A DNA stretch of 64,000 nt from NCBI GenBank assembly GCA_038144195.1, contig JAYQNH010000002.1, positions 310,001 through 374,000 on the forward strand, in the 5' to 3' direction. Source of the DNA: VMDJ01 sp038144195 (GTDB lineage: Bacteria; Pseudomonadota; Gammaproteobacteria; Chromatiales; Chromatiaceae). The position numbers and the translations under genes are program-made. Below the pieces are notes generated by a model that was given only the letters and a program-made list of their open reading frames with translations, was not told the origin of the DNA and ran no database searches. Below, in pieces: positions 8,710 through 15,167 of the stretch (its first letter is position 1; each line of letters starts with the position of its first letter).

Positions 8710-8901
8710 TTACTTAGTGACGCAAAGCTCAGCTCGCCACACCCCCTCTAAAACCTCATCCCAATCTTGAGCACTCATCTCATCAACTCTATCCAAATTG
8801 ATTTCGATAAAAGAGGCATTTGAAACTGGAATTGAGATTAATTTTTTATTCTCAATAGTTTTTTCACTAACAAGTTGTATTACGAATTTAGTTCTATCCA
8901 T
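8710..8901 (-). CDS. Small protein of unknown function in the sulfur operon
   Basis: 63 residues, no signal peptide or membrane segment, acidic, with a single cysteine near the C-terminus (WRAELCVTK). Its ATG follows the stop of the DsrE/F-like gene by one base, so it is translationally close-coupled. It occupies the position where a DsrH/TusB-type partner might be expected after two DsrE/F-like genes, but I see no convincing TusB similarity and do not assign a function. Confidence 0.6.
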   Translation of the reverse strand: MDRTKFVIQLVSEKTIENKKLISIPVSNASFIEINLDRVDEMSAQDWDEVLEGVWRAELCVTK

Positions 8902-8902
8902 G

Positions 8903-9181
8903 CTAGATACTCAAAATATGGTTCGCAGACTCTGTCAATGCACGAAAATCATCATGATTAATTCTTTCCATAAGAGGGTCATCCAGCAAAGACACTGGCG
9001 TTATATCTGCTAAATCTAAAGTCTCAGCTTGAGCAATAGTTTCATCACTCTCTTCAAGACATCTATCAGCGAATACAAGTTGAACTTCATGCCCATAAAT
9101 AGTTAAACCTGAAGCAACACGCATTGCCTCGACGTGATCACTAATAGCTATAACAAGTATATTTTTAGTCGTAATTGTCAT
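8903..9181 (-). CDS. DsrE/DsrF-like (TusC/D-type) sulfur-relay protein
   Basis: 92 residues. It opens with a hydrophobic beta strand (KNILVIAISDH) and a helix (VEAMRVASGLTIYGHEVQLVF), as in the DsrE fold. Its C-terminal half follows the layout of TusC/DsrF: an LDLADITPVSLLDDPLMER segment and then a final ALTESANHILSI helix-strand. One cysteine (ADRCLEES) is present. Its ATG overlaps the stop of the preceding DsrE-like gene by four bases. Cytoplasmic, with no signal. DsrE/F proteins carry persulfide sulfur between TusA and downstream enzymes, and the TusA gene lies upstream in the same operon. At 92 residues it is shorter than canonical DsrE/F. Confidence 0.6.
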   Translation of the reverse strand: MTITTKNILVIAISDHVEAMRVASGLTIYGHEVQLVFADRCLEESDETIAQAETLDLADITPVSLLDDPLMERINHDDFRALTESANHILSI

Positions 9182-9468
9182 AGAGATAAAACCCTATCTG
9201 CTTGGCCAATTAACTCGCTGTGAGTTGTTTGACTTCCTTCTTCAATAACTGAACTCGCATCACCAAATAGCTTTTGCCAGGAATGCTCACAAACAACACT
9301 ACGCATAGATAACTTTGTTGCTTTAACGACCACATCATCGCTTAGCTGAGATGCACCACTACCTGTAAAAAAACACATATACGGCACGCATTTTCTTTCA
9401 CAGGCCTTTGTAAGATTTACAAATACTTCCCTGGTATCTGGTCGAGTGATTACGAATAAAATCGACAT
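9178..9468 (-). CDS. DsrE-like small cytoplasmic protein
   Basis: 96 residues. The layout parallels its downstream neighbour: an N-terminal strand (MSILFVITRPDT), a helix, a second strand with Cys (VPYMCFFTGSG), and the C-terminal helix-strand ELIGQADRVLSL that mirrors ESANHILSI of the next gene. It has three cysteines; the one in SVVCEHSWQ is placed where DsrE proteins have a reactive Cys. The match is by fold pattern rather than by clear sequence identity. It overlaps the following gene by four bases. Together the pair may form a hetero-oligomer for persulfide transfer. Confidence 0.55.
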   Translation of the reverse strand: MSILFVITRPDTREVFVNLTKACERKCVPYMCFFTGSGASQLSDDVVVKATKLSMRSVVCEHSWQKLFGDASSVIEEGSQTTHSELIGQADRVLSL

Positions 9469-9472
9469 TTAA

Positions 9473-10141
9473 TTACCCTCGTCCGTAAGGCACAGCCATT
9501 GCTTCAACTGATAACAAAATATGCTTTCTCGACTTCAAAATTAATGAAGTAAAATGGGAGAATATTTTTTTCATATCATTACCAATTAGGATTGTATTTT
9601 TTTCACTTCTTATAGGGCGCTCAACATTAACTGTTGACCAATCCTGATATTTTTTGTCATTCAAATTTTGAGAATGAATTAGGTGTTGAATCCTTATCGG
9701 ATTACTAAAGTATGTCTCCCTAACAATAGATCTTGTCTTCCCAAACCCAGCCTGTAAGAAGGAAAACAATTTTTCGGGATTTCCTTCCCATACATACACA
9801 TGTCGAACCCCTGCTAAATGAAATAATCCAGCTATCGCATACGTATCTTCAATATTTTTCGAAAAAACAAAGAGTGGATCTTCGTTACCAACCGAAACTG
9901 TTCCCAACGCCCATTGGATGTCCCTAAAGCTAGATAGCTCACCTTGTTCATCTAAAAAAGTTTCAAATGGAACACATGTTGCTCCTTCTATTGAATGGTT
10001 TAAACAAGAGGTGAAGCTACTAGCGTCGATAAACCGAGCACCTTTGATTTTGGCTATATCATCAGATTTCACTACAGAAATTTCTGCATATGCATGATGC
10101 GAAAAAACACAAATCAATAAAAATATAGCGCCTATTTTCAT
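9473..10141 (-). CDS. Exported rhodanese-fold protein lacking the catalytic cysteine
   Basis: 222 residues from the ATG 10141. Signal peptide MKIGAIFLLICVFSHHAYA. The next approximately 110 residues follow a rhodanese domain: ARFIDASSF, an EGATCVPFETFLDEQG loop, and VRHVYVWEGNPEKLFSFL near the end of the domain. At the place of the active-site CxxGxR loop it reads FVFSKNIEDTYA, so serine replaces cysteine and the loop glycine is missing. It is therefore probably not an active sulfurtransferase and may bind a partner or sulfur compound instead. The C-terminal 70 residues match nothing I know. It starts five bases after the FGGC protein. Confidence 0.65.
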   Translation of the reverse strand: MKIGAIFLLICVFSHHAYAEISVVKSDDIAKIKGARFIDASSFTSCLNHSIEGATCVPFETFLDEQGELSSFRDIQWALGTVSVGNEDPLFVFSKNIEDTYAIAGLFHLAGVRHVYVWEGNPEKLFSFLQAGFGKTRSIVRETYFSNPIRIQHLIHSQNLNDKKYQDWSTVNVERPIRSEKNTILIGNDMKKIFSHFTSLILKSRKHILLSVEAMAVPYGRG

Positions 10142-10145
10142 CTTT

Positions 10146-10412
10146 TTAACAGCCACCAAACTTTCTCACCACAACTGGGGTTTTATTTGAATCTGGTGGG
10201 TTTTCAAGGTAATAAGCCATCAAATCAATAACTGTTGTTTCACCTAAGTCATCCCCTAAATTGATCGATAGATCAAACTCATCCATCTGCTTGGGCACTT
10301 GTAAAGCATTTAACTGATGCTGATCTAGCGTTGAATATGGATAGATTACAGCCATGACCACAATGGCGACCAACAAAGAAGAAATGCAGAATATTACTGA
10401 ATCACGATTCAT
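10146..10412 (-). CDS. Small membrane-anchored protein ending in Phe-Gly-Gly-Cys
   Basis: 88 residues from the ATG at 10412, which has AGGTG about nine bases upstream. One N-terminal membrane helix (CISSLLVAIVVMAVIYPY) is followed by a short soluble domain, predicted to be outside the membrane. The chain ends RKFGGC, with the cysteine as the very last residue. A terminal cysteine on a Gly-Gly arm recalls the GGCGG swinging arm of SoxY, the carrier of covalently bound sulfur in periplasmic thiosulfate oxidation. This is analogy only; there is no SoxY domain. The segment NLGDDLGETTVIDLMAYY resembles VINPDTGEAMSISSLVVHY in the neighbouring 73-residue protein, so the two are probably paralogues. 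Confidence 0.65.
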   Translation of the reverse strand: MNRDSVIFCISSLLVAIVVMAVIYPYSTLDQHQLNALQVPKQMDEFDLSINLGDDLGETTVIDLMAYYLENPPDSNKTPVVVRKFGGC

Positions 10413-10421
10413 AGAAAACAC

Positions 10422-10499
10422 CTAACTAACAGATAAGTAAATTGCATAAAACGCAACCAATGAACTGATCAGCAGAAAAACTAGCTCTAAATCTGTCAC
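10422..10499 (-). CDS. 25-residue single-helix membrane micropeptide
   Basis: This short frame starts with GTG at 10497-10499. The start overlaps the stop of the 73-residue gene as GTGA, so translation is likely coupled. It encodes an almost purely hydrophobic helix (LELVFLLISSLVAFYAIYL), a charged start TDLE and a stop TAG at 10422-10424. Length and layout recall accessory micropeptides of membrane complexes such as CydX or KdpF, but no specific family is recognised. It sits exactly between the two paralogous membrane proteins with no spare DNA, which supports it being real. Confidence 0.5.
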   Translation of the reverse strand: MTDLELVFLLISSLVAFYAIYLSVS

Positions 10500-10717
10500 T
10501 TCATACCTTCCTTATAATGGACCACCAAACTACTTATACTCATGGCTTCACCAGTATCTGGATTAATTACTTTAGAAGTAAAAAATGGGATCCCATCTTT
10601 ATCCTTTCTCAATGAATCAGGCGCATTAAAAGTTACATATAAAAGAGATCCCAAAGTAACTAATAATGCAATCATTGATAAAACCATCAACTGTATGTCA
10701 TTCAATGTCAGCTTCAT
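10496..10717 (-). CDS. Small single-span membrane protein in the sulfur operon
   Basis: 73 residues with one N-terminal membrane helix (IQLMVLSMIALLVTLGSLLY) and a soluble tail of about 40 residues ending HYKEGMK. It lacks cysteines, unlike the FGGC protein two genes downstream, which it resembles in size, topology and in the segment INPDTGEAMSISSLVVHY. It starts six bases after TusA. Function unknown. I infer a membrane scaffold for the sulfur-transfer system. Confidence 0.65.
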   Translation of the reverse strand: MKLTLNDIQLMVLSMIALLVTLGSLLYVTFNAPDSLRKDKDGIPFFTSKVINPDTGEAMSISSLVVHYKEGMK

Positions 10718-10723
10718 TACAAA

Positions 10724-11026
10724 CTATTCCTTAAGGATATAAACAGACCAGTAACGATCTTTTCTTTCAGTAGAGAGATGCTTTGAACTCATTGATCCCA
10801 TCATAGGGGGTAGAGATTCCACGGAAGTAGAGTTATCAATTCTTACTTCAACAACATCTCCAGCTTGCGCCTCTTTCATAGCCGACTTAGTCATCAATTG
10901 AGGCCTTGGACAGGAATCGCCAATACAATCGACCACATTGGTAATTGTTACTTTGCTTCCGTCCTCAAGTACGGCTTCAATACTTTCATTTTTTGTTGAC
11001 TTTTCTTTTTTACTGAATAATCCCAT
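10724..11026 (-). CDS. TusA-like sulfur carrier protein
   Basis: 100 residues. After a charged N-terminal extension (KKEKSTKNESIEAVLEDGSKV) the TusA/SirA core appears: VVDCIGDSCPRPQLMTKSAM, with the sulfur-binding cysteine in CPRP. Next come VEVRIDNSTSVESLPPMM and a C-terminal strand. TusA proteins accept persulfide sulfur and hand it to DsrE-type proteins. When encoded with YeeE/YedE permeases (TsuA-TsuB type) they take sulfur from imported thiosulfate. The ATG at 11026 overlaps the stop of the permease gene (TGATG); a GTG at 11029 is an alternative. A second cysteine pair member (DCIGDSC) is unusual for TusA. Confidence 0.88.
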   Translation of the reverse strand: MGLFSKKEKSTKNESIEAVLEDGSKVTITNVVDCIGDSCPRPQLMTKSAMKEAQAGDVVEVRIDNSTSVESLPPMMGSMSSKHLSTERKDRYWSVYILKE

Positions 11027-11613
11027 CACTCATTCTCACTATTCTTTTCTTTACGCTTGATAAGCGCATATATTCCATAAAGTACAAAAACCTGAATTAA
11101 TCCAAAGAAAATTGCAGGAACTCCTGTTTTTTCTTGTAAGGTCGCTGCGTTTGCATAACCTAATTGCAGTGTTTCTAGATTCGTCTCACCAGTCATGGCA
11201 ATTGGCGCTGGTGGCCAGTAAGAAAATGACCAAAAGAGTGAGAATAAAAACATACCAATAAATGTGAACAGCAAAGCCCATACTGCTCCGAAGTTACCCT
11301 CTCCAGCCTTAACCCATGTTGAAACAGTGCATGCACCAGCCAACACCATACCGATTCCAAATATAAATAGACCTGCAAACTGATTTAATCCGACATCAAA
11401 ATGCATTGTCTTACCTTCTCCGATGGTTATGAACGCTGTAAAACCTACCGTAAGTATCATCATGGCTATTAACAATGCTTTAGTATTCCTATACGTCTTA
11501 AATAAGATCGCATCTCTCAACGCAGCAGTGTTACAGAATCGTGATCTTTGTACTAAGAGACCAACTACAGATCCAAATACAAATGCTAGAAGACATTGAC
11601 CCAATTCGCTCAT
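11026..11613 (-). CDS. YeeE/YedE family sulfur-compound permease, half-size
   Basis: 195 residues with about five membrane segments. It carries the two family signatures: QRSRFCNTAALRDAILF near residue 25 and LAGACTVSTWVKAGEGNFGA in the middle. Each contains a cysteine expected to relay thiosulfate through the membrane, as shown for the full-length thiosulfate transporter TsuA. Full-length YeeE is about 350 residues; here the function is split with the adjacent 165-residue gene, a known PmpA/PmpB-like arrangement. The start ATG is at 11613, nine bases after the upstream half. Confidence 0.85.
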   Translation of the reverse strand: MSELGQCLLAFVFGSVVGLLVQRSRFCNTAALRDAILFKTYRNTKALLIAMMILTVGFTAFITIGEGKTMHFDVGLNQFAGLFIFGIGMVLAGACTVSTWVKAGEGNFGAVWALLFTFIGMFLFSLFWSFSYWPPAPIAMTGETNLETLQLGYANAATLQEKTGVPAIFFGLIQVFVLYGIYALIKRKEKNSENE

Positions 11614-11621
11614 GACTTACC

Positions 11622-12119
11622 TCACATACCCAATGACTTTTTATAAATCTGAGACCCAACCCAAGCGCCAGCAACTATTCCAGAAATGGCCAAATAACCA
11701 CCCATGTTTAACTCTGGCGTCAAACCAAAAAATGTTGATACGTTACATACAAATGCCAGACGAATACCTATACCCATCAAAAGCCCGCCGATCGTAATCA
11801 TTACCCACTCGGAAATTCTTTTGGGGAAACGTATAAAGAATTCTTTGCTTAAAACAGCTCCAACGATGGCTCCAAATAGCATTCCCAAAGAAATATAAAT
11901 TTTCCAGTAAGAACCATCAGGTACGAAAACTATTTGCCAAAAAGGAATCTTACTTAGCTCTTCACCCATGACAGATTGAGCAATAAGACCAGTCATCATT
12001 GTTTCACCACCTCCGACTGTCCACGCTCCAATAGCTACGAACAAGAAAATATCAAGAAGTGCTATTGCAGCTAATGCAATAGATGGATCTAGTGTTTTCT
12101 TAAAAAATCCAACGCCCAA
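11622..12119 (-). CDS. YeeE/YedE family permease, second half-size subunit
   Basis: About 165 residues with four or five membrane helices. The family cysteine motif is RLAFVCNVSTFFGLTPELNMGGY. First gene of the sulfur operon. The open frame begins at a TTG (12117-12119) that sits only one base after AAGGAG, too close for that Shine-Dalgarno. No upstream ATG is in frame, so the true start is unresolved and may be hidden by an indel. It is divergent from the ribbon-helix-helix gene, sharing an 87-base intergenic region where the operon promoter should lie. Confidence 0.8.
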   Translation of the reverse strand: MGVGFFKKTLDPSIALAAIALLDIFLFVAIGAWTVGGGETMMTGLIAQSVMGEELSKIPFWQIVFVPDGSYWKIYISLGMLFGAIVGAVLSKEFFIRFPKRISEWVMITIGGLLMGIGIRLAFVCNVSTFFGLTPELNMGGYLAISGIVAGAWVGSQIYKKSLGM

Positions 12120-12206
12120 TCTCCTTAAAATAGCTCTACGCTTAATGTAGACTTGTTTAAAATTAAGTGGTGGTATTTATTGCCTACATAATTAGAGATT
12201 AAGAAT

Positions 12207-12494
12207 ATGTCGATTTACATTGAACACAGTAGCTTCTTAGGTCATATGTTTGCTGCTTGCACCAAAGATCAAATTGATGAGTTTATTCCTTCGAAAAAGA
12301 GCTTTCGTATTCATGGCCACAGCACAACCGTAAGGCTTGAACAAGCTTTTTGGTCAGTTTTAGAAGAAATGGCTTCTGAAGAGAAAATTTCAGTCTCGCA
12401 ACTTGTAGAAAAGATCCACGATACTTGTCTTGTAGCTAATGAAAAAAATGGCAACCCCAATGGTAGAGCTAGAAAGCACCTTAACTTGCCCTGA
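12207..12494 (+). CDS. Ribbon-helix-helix (RHH_4-like) protein
   Basis: 95 residues. The core KKSFRIHGHSTTVRLEQAFW is followed by SVLEEMASEEKISVSQLVEKI. It fits the RHH_4 domain, a beta strand rich in R and H followed by two helices, found in small DNA-binding proteins. It is transcribed away from the sulfur operon and could regulate it, which is inference. The 3' end overlaps the start of the GDCCVxC-type gene by about 47 bases, so the two are probably expressed together. Confidence 0.7.
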   Translation: MSIYIEHSSFLGHMFAACTKDQIDEFIPSKKSFRIHGHSTTVRLEQAFWSVLEEMASEEKISVSQLVEKIHDTCLVANEKNGNPNGRARKHLNLP

Positions 12495-12673
12495 ATGTGG
12501 CAAGAGCAAAAAAAGAACAGATGCCGACTGATGCTTGCATGTGGTTTTATGAGTGCACCTTTTGCGGAAACCTACTTAAGCCGTTAAAAGGTGATTGCTG
12601 TGTTTTCTGTTCTTATGGTGATGTGCCCTGTCCACCCATTCAAGAAGACAACAATAGTTGTTGCGGGCAATAA
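12448..12673 (+). CDS. GDCCVxC-domain (mercury-resistance-type) metal-binding protein, frameshifted
   Basis: The first frame from ATG 12448 (or 12460) encodes VELESTLTCPECGKSKKRTD. After the A7 run at 12508-12514 the reading must shift. The new frame gives MPTDACMWFYECTFCGNLLK, then KGDCCVFCSYGDVPCPPIQ and ends NNSCCGQ at TAA 12671-12673. The combined protein of about 74 residues matches the GDCCVxC family of small Cys-rich proteins, named for putative mercury binding, with CPxCG, CxxCG and GDCCVFC motifs. The shift sits in a homopolymer, so sequencing error is the simplest explanation. Confidence 0.75.
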
Positions 12674-12674
12674 A

Positions 12675-12695
12675 AAAGCGGCCAATGGCCGCTTT
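12675..12695. terminator. Bidirectional intrinsic terminator
   Basis: Perfect nine-base-pair stem AAAGCGGCC / GGCCGCTTT with a three-base loop. It is preceded by an A6 tract, which becomes U6 for minus-strand transcripts. It serves the convergent GDCCVxC gene and the 67-residue minus-strand gene. Confidence 0.8.
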
Positions 12696-12711
12696 AACAT
12701 TTTGCCTTCCC

Positions 12712-12915
12712 CTAGGCCACATCCATCATCATGTCATCACCAAACTCTTTTGCGGCAAGCGTTGCGTCAACATCGGCTTGCAGTTCCATGATGCGCTTGT
12801 TCAACACCGCGAGAATCGCTTCGCGGGTTTTGGCGTGACTAATATTCATTTCAGCCATTTCGATGCAATGCTTGGCTGCTTCTAGCTCTTCGAGCAATTC
12901 TTCTTTTAAAAACAT
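12712..12915 (-). CDS. Small helical protein of unknown function
   Basis: 67 residues, almost entirely predicted helix with heptad-like spacing (LKEELLEELEAAKHCIEMAE, then AILAVLNKRIMELQADVDAT), ending with a Met/Asp-rich tail (GDDMMMDVA). A ribosome site (GGAGAT) lies a few bases upstream, followed downstream by the terminator at 12675-12695. Base composition is like the core genome rather than the AT-rich island. No family recognised. Confidence 0.6.
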   Translation of the reverse strand: MFLKEELLEELEAAKHCIEMAEMNISHAKTREAILAVLNKRIMELQADVDATLAAKEFGDDMMMDVA

Positions 12916-13090
12916 AACCGGATCTCCTTAGGTGCATTTAAGTGGCGTTATCACGCCGTAATCTAAACGTAGACCTTGTGGCTAAGTCTGCTTTTATCAA
13001 AAACTAGGACAAACTTAATTCTTGAATAAAATTTTTTGAAAACGAATTATCAGAAAATTAAAAAAATCAATTGAAACAATAGCTTAAAAA

Positions 13091-13106
13091 AGATAATGCA
13101 TTATCT
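13091..13106. promoter_or_regulatory. 16-base perfect palindrome, possible operator
   Basis: AGATAATGCATTATCT is a perfect inverted repeat, centred about 38 bases before the start of the broken winged-helix gene, in an AT-rich stretch. Placement and symmetry fit a dimeric regulator site, perhaps for the adjacent gene product. No other copy was noticed. Confidence 0.4.
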
Positions 13107-13135
13107 AAAGATTTCAATAATTTATAATTACAAAT

Positions 13136-13431
13136 ATGTCGACCTACACAAAACTTGTTCGCCTCTTATGGGATACAACCAAGGAGCTAAATCTTCAATC
13201 CCTCACTGAGTCTGATCGGATGATTTATATGCTGCTAGTGGAGAGCTCTAAAAGAGGCTGACTAAAGTCACTTATGATGAATTGAACGAGTTGATCGGCG
13301 AAGAAGAGTTTGGTCATTTCTCGCGCTCAGTTTTATAAAAGTTTACGTGGTTTAGAATTACTCGGCCTTATCACTCGCATCGGCAGCCACGAAGCGCCAC
13401 TTATCAAATCAATACCCTTTCAGTGAATTAA
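13136..13431 (+). pseudogene. Winged-helix-like regulator remnant, frameshifted
   Basis: Reading from ATG 13136 gives about 42 residues (MSTYTKLVRLLWDTTKELNL, then SLTESDRMIYMLLVESSKRG) before a stop. Further frames supply KVTYDELNELIGEEEFG, then ISRAQFYKSLRGLELLGLIT, then YQINTLSVN ending at TAA 13429-13431. Joined, this is about 95 residues with the helix-helix-recognition-helix order of a small winged-helix DNA-binding protein. Three shifts are needed, more than in most genes here, so either decay or clustered sequencing errors. A perfect palindrome lies just upstream. Confidence 0.45.
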
Positions 13432-13454
13432 GTCATCAAGCAGGATTTACTTCT

Positions 13455-14487
13455 CTAGTCTCCCGAGACTTCCGGCTTGTGATTTTCTAAATCTTGCGAC
13501 TGACTTGTCGGTATATCAGGCTCCCGGATGAGGTCCTCTATGGGAATGTCATCCGAATCCTGAGATCGAGGATCAAACTCCGATGCGACTTGGGATTCCG
13601 GAACGGCAACAACGAAATCTGCCTGTTCTTCCACCGTGATTGGCGTGTGCTGCAAACGGCGATAAAACGTGTAACCACCCAAACCAAACAATAACAAAGC
13701 GTATCCATAGAAAAGTGCGCTGGGGGCAATCGCTTGCATTAACCACGAGCCACCTAATGGACCAATAACACTTCCCATACCGTAACTCAGCATAAGCGCT
13801 GCACTAGCAGCAACTCGACGTTCTGGCTCAACCAGATCATTAGTGATCGCAACAGCAATAGAGTAAATACTGGCTATGATCGACATCACCGTTGCAAGCA
13901 TCAACACCCTTAAGCCATAGCCCCAGCCATGACCCATACCGACAAGCAAAGCAGCAACACCAGCCACGGCTGCGATCACCAAAGGACTCGGCTACGTTCT
14001 ACGCGATCACAAAGCCAACCAATTGGCCATGCTAATAACATAGCGCTGAAGATCGATACCGACATTAAGTTACCAATATCGCCAACCTCTACATCCGTCA
14101 ATGTGGCGTACAACGGGACTAAGGCATAAAAACCGCTGATCAAAATACCCGAGATAAAAGCAGTGACGATACCCAGTGAGGTTATACGCCAGAGCCAAGC
14201 CAATCCGACGCTTTCAGATGGCTCCAACGGGGAGACTGTAAACGAGAAATCGATAGAGGAATCACCGCAGCCATCAGTAATAAAGCGCCCAAGCTATAAG
14301 CAACATTAGAACCCGCCGCCAAGCCTGGTTCCAAAACTAGCTGACCACCTGCCGCCGCACTGTAGGCAGCAATCTGATAAAGCGAAAATAAACGTGCCCG
14401 ATTTTCATTAGTAGCAACTGCGCTTAACCAGCTTTCAATGGCAACAAAAGTTTTTAAGGCACACCAATCAAAGTACCCTGTGCTCAA
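13455..14487 (-). CDS. MFS transporter (YcaD-like), N-terminally truncated and frameshifted
   Basis: The recognisable part begins with KTFVAIESWLSAVATNENRARLFSLYQIAAY, the helix 4-5 region of YcaD-like MFS permeases, and continues through helix 12. It ends in an acidic cytoplasmic tail (FVVAVPESQVASEFD). Breaks occur near 14465 (VALKTF expected), 14210 and 13978. The first three or so helices, about 90 residues, are missing: upstream of about 14495 the minus strand no longer reads like a membrane protein. The gene is therefore cut by a rearrangement or by an assembly join. Substrate unknown. Confidence 0.7.
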
Positions 14488-14489
14488 GC

Positions 14490-14882
14490 GTTATTCGGTT
14501 TATCTGCTGACTTTCGCGCTTTTCGTAAACATCCCTACGACGGCTCTGGCGACTATTGCCTCCGCATTTCCATCTGACATTTCTGAGCATTCACCTGCTA
14601 CTTCTTTCGTCATCGCAGTCGATCTTCGACTGACTACTCGCGCGTAAAAAGAGCTCTCTGATGTCGAGTCTTAACTCTGCTCGTTTAGCAGGCGCTGCAC
14701 GGTGCCGCCTGATCACGATGATGTTACCCCCATTCATTGGCATGCGATTCCACGCCAACAACAACCCCGGTAAGAGTGTCTGTGTTGTTCACTCCTCCGG
14801 TGTTTATGGAAACGCTGACGCTTGTCATGAGTACATCGAAACAACCACGAGCTTCGGCTCACTTTTCCAAAAGGAAAACATC
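14490..14882. other. Stretch without a clear gene
   Basis: About 390 bases between the cut MFS gene and the small exported protein. Short open frames exist on the plus strand (for example to 14647), but none has a family match, a good ribosome site or a convincing signal. No long repeats or insertion-sequence ends were found by eye. Confidence 0.35.
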
Positions 14883-15137
14883 ATGAAACGTTCTTCAATG
14901 GCATTTGTATTAGCTACCGCTTTGTTTGCAGGTTCAGCTTTCGCAGCGGATGTTGCACATACAGGCCAAATCCACGACGTGGATGCTGACGCTGGCAAGA
15001 TCACCCTGATCGAAAACTCAGTAAAAACAGAGTACGAAGCGGACGACGAGAAAGCTTTGGAAGGCATAAACCCAGGTGATTAAGTGACTTTGACCGTTAG
15101 CGGCGAAGGCATGGTATCAGCAGCTAAGAAGATCTAA
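14883..15137 (+). pseudogene. Small exported beta-barrel-like protein (CusF/DUF1344-like) with in-frame stop
   Basis: Starts at ATG 14883 with an AAAAGGAAAACATC leader. Signal peptide MKRSSMAFVLATALFAGSAFAA. The mature part HTGQIHDVDADAGKITLIEN, then EYEADDEKALEGINPGD, then VTLTVSGEGMVSAAKKI has the layout of small periplasmic DUF1344 or CusF-like OB folds (G-x-I-x-x-VD-G-x-ITL; GD-VT). A TAA at 15081-15083 splits GD from VTLTV; an AAA lysine is expected there, so a single base change explains it. The reading frame does not shift. Terminator immediately downstream. Confidence 0.6.
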
Positions 15138-15167
15138 TTCTTAGCGTAGCGATCTCTCGCTAATCCA

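Noticed and set aside
8710..8901. Reading the 63-residue gene as DsrH/TusB
   Set aside because: Length and sequence pattern do not fit TusB; only its position after two DsrE/F-like genes suggested it.
4642..13440. Search for a second copy of the tRNA-Arg 3' end (attachment-site repeat)
   Set aside because: No repeat of 12 or more bases of CGTTCGAATCGTCTC was found by eye in the island or before the MFS gene.
14438..14647. Plus-strand open frame of 69 codons with a hydrophobic segment
   Set aside because: It overlaps the MFS gene antisense, has no good ribosome site and no family pattern; likely a by-product of the junction region.
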